In this document: piece after piece, positions 8,446 to 16,986 of the stretch
How positions within the stretch are numbered: position 1 is the stretch's first letter
Layout of the letters: each line of letters begins with the position of its first letter
NCBI RefSeq assembly: GCF_008042035.1
Contig: NZ_RDBL01000014.1
Location: forward strand, 1 to 64,000
DNA from: Streptomyces sp. col6
GTDB lineage: Bacteria > Actinomycetota > Actinomycetes > Streptomycetales > Streptomycetaceae
Direction of reading: 5' to 3'
Length of the DNA stretch: 64,000 nt
The notes under the pieces: model-generated
Told to the model about the DNA's origin: nothing
The model's database searches: none
The model's input: the letters and a program-made list of their open reading frames with translations, nothing else
Translations under genes and position numbers: made by a program

Positions 8446-10854
8446 CTACTGGACGAGTTCGGCGTGGTGGGTGTGGCCCCGGGTGCCGTCGACGGCGACG
8501 GTGAGCAACGGCCTGCGGCCCGGGGTGAGTTCGACGGAATCGTCGGTCTCGGTCGCCTCGCGGACGGCGAACGGCAGGCCGACCGTGACCGAGGTCCCCG
8601 TGCGGCCCGGGTCGGCGACCGCCACGGAGACCCGGCCGCCGCGCCGCCGCACCAGGACCGTCGCGGGACCGGAGGCGGTGATGCCCGCGGCCGTACCGGC
8701 GGCCCAGAAGTGCACAGCGGTCAGACCGGTCCTGCGGTCCTCCACGGCTTGGGCGGTGGCGTCGTTGGCGACGATCCGCACCGGCCGGGACGCCGACCAC
8801 ACCGCGGTCGCGGCGGCCGAGGCACCGGGCAGCAGCACATAGGCGTACCCGGCGCCGGCGGGGGAGGTGCCGTGGTCGAGCCAGAGGGTGAGGTAGCGGC
8901 GGGTGACGGGGTCGGTGCTGCCGCCGGTGTCCGCGCCCGTGTCGATGGCCCGCCAGGTGCCGGTGCGCTCCTCGCGCAGGGTGCGCAGGGCTGCGCCGCC
9001 GGGCAGCACATAGCCGCCGACGCCCTCGATATGCGCCCACCGGGCATGGCCGGCGGTGCCGTTACGGCCGGGGATGCCGTCCACGAGCAGCCGGTTGCGG
9101 CCGTCCGCGCCCAGGTTGCGGTTCTCGATGACGGTCTCGACCGGGCGGCCGTCGCCCGAGGTGATGCCCGCGCCGAGCGCGACGACCGTGTTGTCGAGCA
9201 GAAACCACGTCTTCCTGGCCCGCAGGGTGCTGCCCGGGGCGCCGATCAGCTCCATCGCGGCGGCGCTGTAGCGGCCGTCCAGCGTTGCGCCGCCCGCCAC
9301 AGCGTTCGACGGCCGGTAGGTGGAGGTGCCGGCGCCGGTGCCGAGGTCCTCGCGCGGTCGGGTGTCGACCGTGGTGCCCGGGAGGCGGTACGGGTCCACG
9401 GTCGGCCAGAAGCCGTCGTTGTACTGCCCGAGGTCGTCGCCGTCGTAGAGGTACGTCATGCCGTCGCCGGTGTACCAGCCGTGCAGGTTCTCGCCGTTGC
9501 CCGCCTCGTACGCGGAGATGCGCTTGGAGGACAGCGAGAGGGTGCAGGCCCAGCCGGAGCGGCGGTGCACGACTCGGTCCATGTCGGCGAAGACGAAGCT
9601 GCCCGTGGTGCGGGGTGCGGGGCGGATGCCGCCCTCGGCCAGGACCGCCTTCGCCAGGGCGAGTTGGGGCAGGGTGGCCAGCGAGGTGAACGGGGTGGTG
9701 CGGTTGCGGGTGAGCCAGCCCTTGACCAGCGAGCGCCAGCGCTCCGCCAGACCCTCGGGGGCCCCGGTCGCCAGGAGCAGGATCGCCGCCACGGCAGAGG
9801 CCCCGTCGCGGTGGTCGCCGGCCCGCTCCCGGGAGATCGCCCGGCCGCGCACCGCGTCCATCATCAGCCCGTCGAAGATCACCGGAACGAAGCTGCGCTC
9901 CACGGCCTCGTACATCACCGACACCTTGGGGTCCGTCACGGCCCACGGGGAGCCGGCGAGGAGAGAGAGCAGCCAGGCGCCGCCGCCGAGCAGGACGGTG
10001 CCGTAGGAGCCGGTGTACGCCACCTCGGAGTGCTGGACGAACGAGCCGTCCTCGTAGAAGCCGTCACCCGAAGTCGTATGGCGGAAGAGGCTGTTGCGGC
10101 CGGAGTCGCGTACGTCGGAGAGGGCGTCGCGCGCCGACGCCACCTTGTCCGCGTCCTTGCCGAGAAGTCCGCGCAGCGCCACGATCACCGCCTTGTCGGT
10201 GCGGTTGGCACCGGTCTCGGGCAGCGTGGGGGAGTTGGTGCGGCGGTCCGCGTCGGGGCAGAACCGGTCGACGACCGCCAGGTAGTCCGCGAGATCGGCG
10301 GCCGGCAGCCGCTCGCGCAGCAGCACGCAGCAGTCCATCAGCGCGCGCGGCGCCCCGATCTCCCAGAACCACCAGTTCCCGGTCTCACGGGCCGAGGGGT
10401 GGTAGGCCGTGTCGTACGCGAAGCGCAGCGCTCCGAGCAGTGCTTCTGCGGTCTCCGCCTGTCCGGAGAGGGCGGTCCCGGGGGTGGCCCAGGCGACGGC
10501 GATGGTGCGCAGCCGGGTGTAGCTCTGGCCGAAGTTGCCCGGATCGGTGAGCGGCGAGAGGTCGGACCACAGGGCGGTCCGCCCGGCGCCGCGGTCCAGG
10601 CTCTCCCACAGCGCCCCCGCGGTGCTGTCCAGGGCGGCGACACCGGCGGCGAAATCGGGATCCGCCGGGTCGAACGCGCCTCCGGTGAGCAGCGTCCCCG
10701 CCCGGCCGAGGAGCCCGTCGAAGTCGTCGCCGGTGATCTGCCCCGACTCCTGTGTTCCGTTCCCCGCCGCCGCCCGTGCCGGGGCCGCCGCCAGGACCGC
10801 GGACGCGGTGGCACCGCCGCTCGCGGCGAGAAGGGTCCTTCTGCTCACCTGCAT
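8446..10854 (-). CDS. Secreted polysaccharide lyase family 8 (hyaluronate/chondroitin/xanthan lyase type)
   Basis: This 802-residue enzyme starts with a Tat-like signal (VSRRTLLAAS, cleavage after ARAAA near residue 30). PL8 features follow in order: NWWFWEIG at 160-167, the catalytic Asn217 in ETGANRTDKA, His275 in YEDGSFVQHSEVAYTG and Tyr284 nine residues on, matching the Asn/His/Tyr spacing of hyaluronate lyases. The C-terminal half holds the beta-sandwich lyase domains (DMDRVVHRRSGW, YLTLWLDHG). PL8 enzymes cleave uronic-acid polymers such as hyaluronan, chondroitin or xanthan by beta-elimination; which one cannot be decided by eye. The gene lies 49 bases behind the M60 peptidase gene in the same direction, so both are likely on one mRNA. 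Confidence 0.88.
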   Translation of the reverse strand: MQVSRRTLLAASGGATASAVLAAAPARAAAGNGTQESGQITGDDFDGLLGRAGTLLTGGAFDPADPDFAAGVAALDSTAGALWESLDRGAGRTALWSDLSPLTDPGNFGQSYTRLRTIAVAWATPGTALSGQAETAEALLGALRFAYDTAYHPSARETGNWWFWEIGAPRALMDCCVLLRERLPAADLADYLAVVDRFCPDADRRTNSPTLPETGANRTDKAVIVALRGLLGKDADKVASARDALSDVRDSGRNSLFRHTTSGDGFYEDGSFVQHSEVAYTGSYGTVLLGGGAWLLSLLAGSPWAVTDPKVSVMYEAVERSFVPVIFDGLMMDAVRGRAISRERAGDHRDGASAVAAILLLATGAPEGLAERWRSLVKGWLTRNRTTPFTSLATLPQLALAKAVLAEGGIRPAPRTTGSFVFADMDRVVHRRSGWACTLSLSSKRISAYEAGNGENLHGWYTGDGMTYLYDGDDLGQYNDGFWPTVDPYRLPGTTVDTRPREDLGTGAGTSTYRPSNAVAGGATLDGRYSAAAMELIGAPGSTLRARKTWFLLDNTVVALGAGITSGDGRPVETVIENRNLGADGRNRLLVDGIPGRNGTAGHARWAHIEGVGGYVLPGGAALRTLREERTGTWRAIDTGADTGGSTDPVTRRYLTLWLDHGTSPAGAGYAYVLLPGASAAATAVWSASRPVRIVANDATAQAVEDRRTGLTAVHFWAAGTAAGITASGPATVLVRRRGGRVSVAVADPGRTGTSVTVGLPFAVREATETDDSVELTPGRRPLLTVAVDGTRGHTHHAELVQ

Positions 10855-10903
10855 GATGACTCCTCTTCCTTGCTCTCGTCTTCCTCGTCCGGTCGTCGCG
10901 TGC

Positions 10904-12298
10904 TCAGTCGGAGAGTGTGCTCGGGTCGACGGGCGGCTGGGGGAGGTTCAGCGCGGCGAGCTCGTCCCGGCCCGTGGCGTCGATGGGGAACGCCCAGGTG
11001 TTCACGAAGAAGTCGCTCAGGTCGTACCCGGCGATCCGGCTGGAGTAGGTGGCCAGGGCCCGGTAGCGCTTCGCGTCCTCGGTGTAGTCGGACTGCGGGT
11101 TCTCCTCGCGGACCAGCTTGTGCAGGCGCGGCCAGAAGTCCTCCCCGAACGCCAGCTCCAGCTGACGCAGCGGCACCAGCTTCTCGTACGCCCCGAAGGA
11201 CTTCTCGTAGGTGAGTCCGGGTGTGCCGAACTTGGCCCGCGAGGTCTGGAATACGGTCAGACCGGTCGCGGGATCGACCGTGAGCAGGTTCGACGGCTGC
11301 TTCAGGGTGCGCTGCGCGGCCAGCGAGTAGATGTTCACGGTGACCTCGGTGAGGCCGCCCGGCTTGTACGCCATCTGCTGATGGAGGTGGCCGAGCTCGT
11401 GGTAGAGCCCCCAGCCCCGGGTGCGCAGGCCCTCGACGGTGGTGGCCCGGTCCAGGTAGGCACGCGGGAAGCCGTTGTAGCCGTGCGTGGCGTAGGCGCC
11501 GACACCGGAGGGCACCTTGCTGACCTCGGTGAAGTGATACGGCCCCGCCTTGCGCCGGTGCACCGGCTTCGAGCCGTCGAGACCGCTGATCCGGGCGTGC
11601 GAGTCCACGATGGTCTCGACCAGCCGGAGCAGCGCCCCGTGGTCCTCGTCGCGGTACAGCAGGGCGCCCTCGCGCGTCAGCGTCATGATCGTGTGAGGGG
11701 CGTGCAGCTCCACCCAGGGCGACACGGTCAGCGTGTCCAGCTGGTGCTGGTAGTCCGCGTCGCTGGTGCGGCCCAGAGTGAAGACCGGCATCGGGACCGC
11801 GCCGGACCGGAACAGCACGCCGGCCCGCTCGCCGCGCCCGGTGAGCGTCAGGTAGACCGGGCCGCCGTGCGGGTCGGTCACCGTGTTGGCGCCGGCGGTC
11901 AGCGGATAGCTGCGGGGTTCGGTGACCTCGCCGTAGTAGTCCCAGGCCCCGATCCACAGCGTGGGCACCAGGCCGTCGTGCGGCTGGACGGTCAGCGAGA
12001 GCGCGGTCCCGGCGGGTACGTACAGGCCGGTCGGCTGGAACTCCGAACCGCGCAACGCCTGGGCGAGCCGCAGCCGTTCCGCCTCGGCGGCGGGGCATCC
12101 GGTGACGGTCACGGACACGGGGCGTCCGACGGGCCGGCCGGTCGCTGGCCCGGCGTGTGCGGTGGTCGCGGTGACGCCGAGGGCCACCGCCGCTCCCGCG
12201 CCCGCCGCCGCGGCGAGGACGGCGCGGCGGCCCACGGAGGAGGCGGCTTCGTCGGTGGGGGAGGCGGCCGGGGCGACGGAGTGGCTGGGCTTACGCAT
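10904..12298 (-). CDS. Secreted M60 family (enhancin/mucinase-type) metallopeptidase
   Basis: The 464-residue protein has a long N-region with a twin-arginine signal (SVGRRAVLAAAAGAG, cleavage near TAHA at residue 49). An N-terminal beta-sandwich (VSVTVTG ... AGTALSLTVQPHDG) is followed by the M60 catalytic domain. The zinc site reads HELGH at 300-304 with Glu318 as third ligand (GGLTEVTVNIYS), the HExxH-to-Glu spacing of the M60/enhancin group. Characterised M60 enzymes cut O-glycosylated proteins such as mucins and bind glycans; in soil bacteria the substrate is unknown. It is first in the operon with the PL8 lyase and the DUF2264 gene, and a LacI-type operator lies 70 bases upstream. Confidence 0.85.
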   Translation of the reverse strand: MRKPSHSVAPAASPTDEAASSVGRRAVLAAAAGAGAAVALGVTATTAHAGPATGRPVGRPVSVTVTGCPAAEAERLRLAQALRGSEFQPTGLYVPAGTALSLTVQPHDGLVPTLWIGAWDYYGEVTEPRSYPLTAGANTVTDPHGGPVYLTLTGRGERAGVLFRSGAVPMPVFTLGRTSDADYQHQLDTLTVSPWVELHAPHTIMTLTREGALLYRDEDHGALLRLVETIVDSHARISGLDGSKPVHRRKAGPYHFTEVSKVPSGVGAYATHGYNGFPRAYLDRATTVEGLRTRGWGLYHELGHLHQQMAYKPGGLTEVTVNIYSLAAQRTLKQPSNLLTVDPATGLTVFQTSRAKFGTPGLTYEKSFGAYEKLVPLRQLELAFGEDFWPRLHKLVREENPQSDYTEDAKRYRALATYSSRIAGYDLSDFFVNTWAFPIDATGRDELAALNLPQPPVDPSTLSD

Positions 12299-12367
12299 GC
12301 GGAACTCTCCCTGCAGTCATGAACGAGGGGCGAAGGCGTGCGGAACGGTGGGGGTGCTCCGTCAGCA

Positions 12368-12381
12368 TGTAAGCGGTTGCT
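12368..12381. promoter_or_regulatory. LacI-type operator upstream of the M60-PL8-DUF2264 operon
   Basis: TGTAAGCGGTTGCT fits the LacI-family pattern TGNAANCGNTTNCA at all but the last base. Its complement shares the 10-mer AACCGCTTAC with the site at 14911-14920 in front of the ABC importer operon. The likely ligand is the LacI protein coded at 12456-13550. Confidence 0.6.
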
Positions 12382-12455
12382 GTCAGCTCGCAAGGGGAGT
12401 CGGGAAGTTACTGTGATTTTCTATGGCCAACTGCGGACAGGCGGGAAGTAACCGG

Positions 12456-13550
12456 TCACCTACGGCTGGTTCTGCCGGAGCGGGGGGCCACGGAATCGCG
12501 TACCACGATGTGGGTGCCGAGTCGCAGCGCCCCGGTGGTCGGCTCCCGCCAGTCGTCCTCGTCCCCGCCGGACACGGCGAGCCGCACCGCCTGGCGGCCC
12601 ATCTCCTCCAGCGGGACATGGACGGTGGTCAGCCGCGGGCGCAGTTCCTGGGCGACCGGGATGTCGTCGTACCCCACCAGCGAGATGTCCTTGGGCACGC
12701 GCAGACCGGCCTCCTCCAGGGCCTGGGCTGCGCCGGCGGCGACCATGTCGTTGGCCGCGAACACGGCAGTGAACTCCGGTCCGTCCCGCAGCAGTTCGGC
12801 CATCCGCCGGTAGCCGAAGTTGCGGCTGAAGGCGCCGGGCTGGGCCAGCTCGGGATCGACTGCCACGCCCCGCAGCTCCAGGGCGCGGCGGTGGCCGGCG
12901 AGCCGGTCGCGGGTGGTGGAGAGCTTGGGCGGGCCGCCGAGGTAGAGGATGCGCTCGTGCCCCTGCATCAGCAGATGGTCGGTGATGGCGAAGGCGCCGC
13001 CCTCGTTGTCGTACTCCACGGCGGCGGTCGGCGCGGCCTCGCCCAGCGGTGGCCGGCCGCACAGGACCAGCTTCGAGCCGCCCGCGTCCAGCTCGCGCGC
13101 CCGGCGGGCCAGTTCGGAGGTGTAGCCGCGGTCCGCGATGGAGCCGCCGACCACCACGACCGCGTCGGCCCGGCGCTCGTGCATCAGGTCGATGAAGGCC
13201 AGCTCGCGCTGCGGGTCGCCCTGGGTGCAGCAGACCAGGCAGAGCCGCCCGCCGAGCGCGGCCTCCCGCTCCACCCCGCGCGCGATGTAGGCGTAGAAGG
13301 GGTCGATGACCTCGTTGACGATGATGCCGACGGTGCGGTTGGAGACGCCGGCCAGGGCGCGGGCATGCGCGTTGACCACGTAGCCGAGCTCGCGCATGGC
13401 CGACTCGACGCGTTCCCGGGTCGCCTCGGCGACGGGGTAGTTCCGGTTCAGGACGCGTGAGACGGTGGCGGTCGAGACGCCCGCGCGCCGGGCGACATCG
13501 GTGACCGTCGCGCGCCGCTGTCCGTCCCCGGCCGTGCTCTGCCGGCGCAT
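12456..13550 (-). CDS. LacI family repressor of the glycan locus
   Basis: The 364-residue regulator has the LacI helix-turn-helix near residues 14-35 (ATVTDVARRAGVSTATVSRVLN) with the hinge VNAHARALAGVSNRTVGIIV. A periplasmic-binding-like effector domain follows (VVVVGGSIADRGYTSEL, AVFAANDMVAAGAAQAL, DISLVGYDDIPVAQELRPRLTTV). The start is ATG 13550 because AGGGGGTGA lies at the right distance; a longer in-frame reading lacks a ribosome site. It sits between the two arms of the locus and two LacI-type operators flank it, so it probably represses both in the absence of a sugar inducer. Its gene follows the D-2-hydroxyacid dehydrogenase gene by 95 bases. Confidence 0.87.
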   Translation of the reverse strand: MRRQSTAGDGQRRATVTDVARRAGVSTATVSRVLNRNYPVAEATRERVESAMRELGYVVNAHARALAGVSNRTVGIIVNEVIDPFYAYIARGVEREAALGGRLCLVCCTQGDPQRELAFIDLMHERRADAVVVVGGSIADRGYTSELARRARELDAGGSKLVLCGRPPLGEAAPTAAVEYDNEGGAFAITDHLLMQGHERILYLGGPPKLSTTRDRLAGHRRALELRGVAVDPELAQPGAFSRNFGYRRMAELLRDGPEFTAVFAANDMVAAGAAQALEEAGLRVPKDISLVGYDDIPVAQELRPRLTTVHVPLEEMGRQAVRLAVSGGDEDDWREPTTGALRLGTHIVVRDSVAPRSGRTSRR

Positions 13551-13645
13551 CCGGCTCACCCCCTGATGGCTGTTGTGTGACGACGAGCCTAGTGCCGGGG
13601 CGGGCGGTGTCCGCCGCGGCACCGGAGCCCGCGGCGGAAGCGTGG

Positions 13646-14719
13646 TCACGCGATCCTCCCCAGGTCCGCCCGGTGCACGGGATGCCCGAAGGGCTCGCCC
13701 CGCGCGTACCGTGCCAGCTCGTCGACCGCTAGCGCGCCGAGCCGGCCCACCTCGTTGCCCTGGGCGCCCGCCAGGTGCGGGGTCAGGAACACGTTGGGCA
13801 GGTCCCACAGCGGGTGGCCGGGCGGCAGCGGCTCCGGTGAGGTCACGTCGAGGACCGCGTCGAGCCGGCCGCTCACCAGGTGGGGGGTGAGCGCCTCGGT
13901 GTCCACCAGCGGGCCGCGCGCCGTGTTGACGAGCAGGGTCCCGGGGCGCATCAGGCCGATCCTGCGGGCGTCGATGATCCCCCGGGTCTCGGGCGTGTCC
14001 GGGGCGTGCAGGCTGACCACGTCGCTGGTGGCCACAAGCGTGTCCAGGTCGACCGGGGTCACGCCGAGCAGGGCGGCCTCGGCGGCGCTCACGTAGGGGT
14101 CGTGGAGCAGCACGTCCGCGTCCAGCGCGTCGCGCAGCAGCTCGATCACGCGGCGGCCGATCCGGGAGGCGCCGACCACGCCTACGGTCAGACCATGGGT
14201 GCCGAGCCAGTGGTGGCGGTCCAGGTCGGCGGCGGTGCGGTGGGTGCGGCGGGCACGGTAGAGCCCCGCGAGCGGGAAGACGCGCTTGGCGCCCATGATG
14301 ATCGCGGCCAGGGTGAACTCGGCCACCGGTACGGCGTTGGCCGCGGCGGCCGAGGAGACGACGATCCCGCGGTCGAAGGCGGCCGGCGACAGAAACGTCT
14401 TCACCGTCCCGGCCGCGTGGACGACGGCCCGCAGTCCGGGTGCCCGGTCCAGCAGCGCCGTGTCCACCGGGGGACAGCCCCAGCCGGTCAGCAGCACCTC
14501 CGCCCCGGACAGTGCCCGGACGGCGGCGGGGGAGTCGAACTCGCTGATCACCGAGGGTTCGAGCAGCTCGGCGGTCTCTTCGAGCCGGGACCGGACGGCG
14601 GGCGGGAAGACGTCGTCCAGCAGACCCGTGCTCATGACCAGGACCGTGCGCGGCCGCCTCCCGGGAGGGCCCGCTGCATCGGTGCCGGGACGGGCCGGTG
14701 CCTCTTCGGTGGTTCGCAC
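13646..14719 (-). CDS. D-isomer-specific 2-hydroxyacid dehydrogenase
   Basis: The 357-residue protein is a phosphoglycerate-dehydrogenase-type NAD enzyme. The nucleotide fold is GVVGASRIGRR at 180-190. The active site is Arg268 (NTARG), Glu296 (SPEP) and His315 (TPHLAGAQG). Family members reduce 2-oxo acids or oxidise D-2-hydroxy acids, and in sugar-acid loci they often handle uronate-derived intermediates; the substrate is not visible here. GTG 14719 is preceded by GGAGG at good spacing. It is transcribed away from the ABC importer, 256 bases from its start, and is probably co-transcribed with lacI. Confidence 0.85.
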   Translation of the reverse strand: MRTTEEAPARPGTDAAGPPGRRPRTVLVMSTGLLDDVFPPAVRSRLEETAELLEPSVISEFDSPAAVRALSGAEVLLTGWGCPPVDTALLDRAPGLRAVVHAAGTVKTFLSPAAFDRGIVVSSAAAANAVPVAEFTLAAIIMGAKRVFPLAGLYRARRTHRTAADLDRHHWLGTHGLTVGVVGASRIGRRVIELLRDALDADVLLHDPYVSAAEAALLGVTPVDLDTLVATSDVVSLHAPDTPETRGIIDARRIGLMRPGTLLVNTARGPLVDTEALTPHLVSGRLDAVLDVTSPEPLPPGHPLWDLPNVFLTPHLAGAQGNEVGRLGALAVDELARYARGEPFGHPVHRADLGRIA

Positions 14720-14896
14720 CCTGCCTCCGGGTAGTAATCGCGTTCTATGGAATGACCGGCACGCTAGGGAGGTCGACGGCCGACCGTCAAGCGCGCTGCC
14801 TGCCCGATTGGCTTGTTCATTACGGTATTTACCGCTTCGGGCGCCCGGATTTGGCCTCGGTGTATGCGGGTCGGTGAAGTCATCCGCCCGAATCCC

Positions 14897-14926
14897 TTGA
14901 CGCTTGGGTTAACCGCTTACTAACTT
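14897..14926 (+). promoter_or_regulatory. Promoter with embedded LacI-type operator for the importer operon
   Basis: TTGACG (14897-14902) and TAACTT (14921-14926) are spaced by 18 bases. Between them GTTAACCGCTTACT (14908-14921) has the LacI core AANCGNTT. A repressor bound there would block polymerase. The core matches the site at 12368-12381. Confidence 0.6.
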
Positions 14927-14975
14927 GCCGCCGCAGAAGGCACACCACGCGCCACCCAGCCGAACAGGACCCACC

Positions 14976-15995
14976 ATGGCTGACACAGCACCCCCGCTGC
15001 CGCGCGAGAAGCGGCGAACGCGGCGAAGGCGGGGCGAAGAACCCGCCCCGCCCGTCCCGGACATCGCCGCCCCGCACCGGCTCACGCTCGGACAGCGCCT
15101 CAAACGCGACCGGGTGATGCTGCTGCTCACCCTGCCCGGCCTGCTCTACTTCGTCGTCTTCCACTACGTGCCGCTGCTCGGCTACGTGGTGGCGTTCCAG
15201 GACTACCAGCCCTATCTCGGCTACATGCACAGCGTCTGGGTGGGCTTCGCCAACTTCACCGCGGCGTTCAGCGAACCCGCCTTCTGGAGCGCGACGTTCA
15301 ACACCCTGGAGATCGCCCTCGTCCAGCTGGTGTTCTTCTTCCCGGTGCCCATCGCCCTGGCCCTGCTGCTCAACAGCATCGCCAGCGACCGCATCCGGCG
15401 CTTCGTGCAGAGCGTCGTCTATCTGCCGCACTTCATCGGCTGGGTCATCATCGTCTCGATCTTCCAGCAGATCCTGGGCGGCGCCGGCGTCCTGCCCGAC
15501 GTCCTGGGCGGTATGGGCCTGCCCCGCTACGACATGATGAGCGACCCGGACGCCTTCCCCTGGCTGCTCACCCTCCAGGTCGCCTGGAAGGACGCCGGCT
15601 GGGGCACGATCATCATCCTCGCGGCCCTCCTCAACATCGACCGGCAGCAGTACGAGGCCGCCGCGATCGACGGAGCGGGGCCCCGGCGCCGGCTGTGGCA
15701 CGTGACCCTGCCGGGCATCGCCCCCGTTCTCATCCTGCTGCTCATCCTGAACCTCGGGCAGATCCTCTCCGTCGGCTTCGAGCAGATCCTGCTCCAGCGC
15801 GACGCGGTCGGACCGGACGCCGGCGAGGTGCTCGACACCTACGTCTACTACCACGGCATCAAGGACAACGACTGGGGCGTCGCCGCCGCCGTCGGACTCG
15901 TCAAGGCGGTCATCGGCACCGCACTCGTGCTGGGCGCCAACAAGTTCGCCCACCGACTCGGCCACGAAGGGGTGTACCGCGGTGCTGACCGCTGA
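14976..15995 (+). CDS. Sugar ABC importer permease, LplB type
   Basis: The 339-residue inner-membrane protein has six predicted helices after a basic N-terminus (first helix around VMLLLTLPGLLYFVVFHYVPLLGYVVAF). The EAA loop reads EAAAIDGAGPRRRLWHVTLPG, which docks to the ATPase. The sequence is of the LplB group, partners of YtcP-type permeases that import large or charged oligosaccharides such as uronides. The start at ATG 14976 is chosen from AGGAC eight bases upstream; the reading frame is open further up but begins inside the promoter. No ATPase gene is nearby, so a shared ATPase such as MsiK is likely. Confidence 0.87.
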   Translation: MADTAPPLPREKRRTRRRRGEEPAPPVPDIAAPHRLTLGQRLKRDRVMLLLTLPGLLYFVVFHYVPLLGYVVAFQDYQPYLGYMHSVWVGFANFTAAFSEPAFWSATFNTLEIALVQLVFFFPVPIALALLLNSIASDRIRRFVQSVVYLPHFIGWVIIVSIFQQILGGAGVLPDVLGGMGLPRYDMMSDPDAFPWLLTLQVAWKDAGWGTIIILAALLNIDRQQYEAAAIDGAGPRRRLWHVTLPGIAPVLILLLILNLGQILSVGFEQILLQRDAVGPDAGEVLDTYVYYHGIKDNDWGVAAAVGLVKAVIGTALVLGANKFAHRLGHEGVYRGADR

Positions 15996-16938
15996 GAAGA
16001 CACGCGCCACGGCCCGGACCGCCGCACCGGCGCCCCGCCCGGCCCCCGTACGCAAGTCCGACGGCCGCCCGCCGTGGATGGAGCGCCCGACCCGCATCGG
16101 TCAGACCGCGAAGGCCGTCGCCGTCGTCGTGGTCGTCCTCGCCGTCGCGTACCCGCTGGTCGGCGTCATCGGGACGAGCTTCGCCTCGCAGACCGACATC
16201 ATCAAGAGCTCCGGCCTCGTCCTGTGGCCGGACCACCCCACCCTCGACGCCTACCGCACGATCTTCACCGGAGGCGTCGTCACCCGTGCGCTGATCGTCT
16301 CGCTCGGCATCACCGTGTTCGGGACCCTCGCCAGCCTCCTCGTCACCGTCGGCATGGCGTACGGGCTCTCCCGCCGCGAGGTCACCGGCTCCCGGTTCAT
16401 CCTGATGACCGCCCTGTTCACCATGCTGTTCAACGCGGGCATCATCCCGAACTTCCTGCTGGTCAAGGGACTCGGCCTGTACGACACCTACGCGGCGCTC
16501 GTCATGCCCACCCTGGTGAGCGCCTTCAACCTGGTCGTCCTGCGGTCGTTCTTCATGAACCTGCCGGAGGAGCTGTACGACGCGGCCAAGGTGGACGGCG
16601 CCGGGGACTTCCGCATCCTGGTCCGCGTCGTCCTGCCGCTGTCCAAGGCCGTCCTCGCCGTCATCAGCCTCTTCTACGCGGTGACGTACTGGAACGCCTT
16701 CTTCAACTCGCTCCTGTACCTCAACGACTCCGACAAGTGGCCGCTGCCCATGGTGCTGCGGACCTACGTCCTCCAGGGCCAGAGCCTCGACTCCGCATCG
16801 GCCGGCGAAGTGCTCGCCCCGCAGCAGGCCGTGCAGATGGCGGTCCTGGTCATCGCCGTCGTCCCGATCCTCTGCGTCTACCCCTTCCTCCAGCGCTACT
16901 TCACCAAGGGCGTGCTCACCGGCGCCATCAAGGGCTGA
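15982..16938 (+). CDS. Sugar ABC importer permease, YtcP/LplC type
   Basis: The 318-residue membrane protein has about six helices and the EAA motif ELYDAAKVDGAGDFRILVRVVLPLS. The typical end of this group, QRYFTKGVLTGAIKG, confirms the YtcP/LplC type. It starts with GTG at 15982, overlapping the LplB-type gene by 14 bases, so the two permease subunits are translationally coupled in equal amounts. The solute-binding protein gene follows 48 bases later with its own AAGGAG. Confidence 0.88.
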   Translation: MLTAEKTRATARTAAPAPRPAPVRKSDGRPPWMERPTRIGQTAKAVAVVVVVLAVAYPLVGVIGTSFASQTDIIKSSGLVLWPDHPTLDAYRTIFTGGVVTRALIVSLGITVFGTLASLLVTVGMAYGLSRREVTGSRFILMTALFTMLFNAGIIPNFLLVKGLGLYDTYAALVMPTLVSAFNLVVLRSFFMNLPEELYDAAKVDGAGDFRILVRVVLPLSKAVLAVISLFYAVTYWNAFFNSLLYLNDSDKWPLPMVLRTYVLQGQSLDSASAGEVLAPQQAVQMAVLVIAVVPILCVYPFLQRYFTKGVLTGAIKG

Positions 16939-16986
16939 ACGCCGCCGTCCCCCACTCCTTCCCTTCCCTCTTCCAAGGAGATCCAG

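Noticed and set aside
7780-11214. 1144-codon plus-strand frame across the PL8 and DUF2264 genes
   Set aside because: It runs antisense to two genes with intact catalytic motifs and gives a low-complexity protein.
14736-14753. TTCTATGGAA repeat upstream of the D-2-hydroxyacid dehydrogenase as an IclR-type operator
   Set aside because: It is a single short imperfect palindrome with no second copy in the locus and no IclR gene nearby. The LacI-type sites explain the control better.
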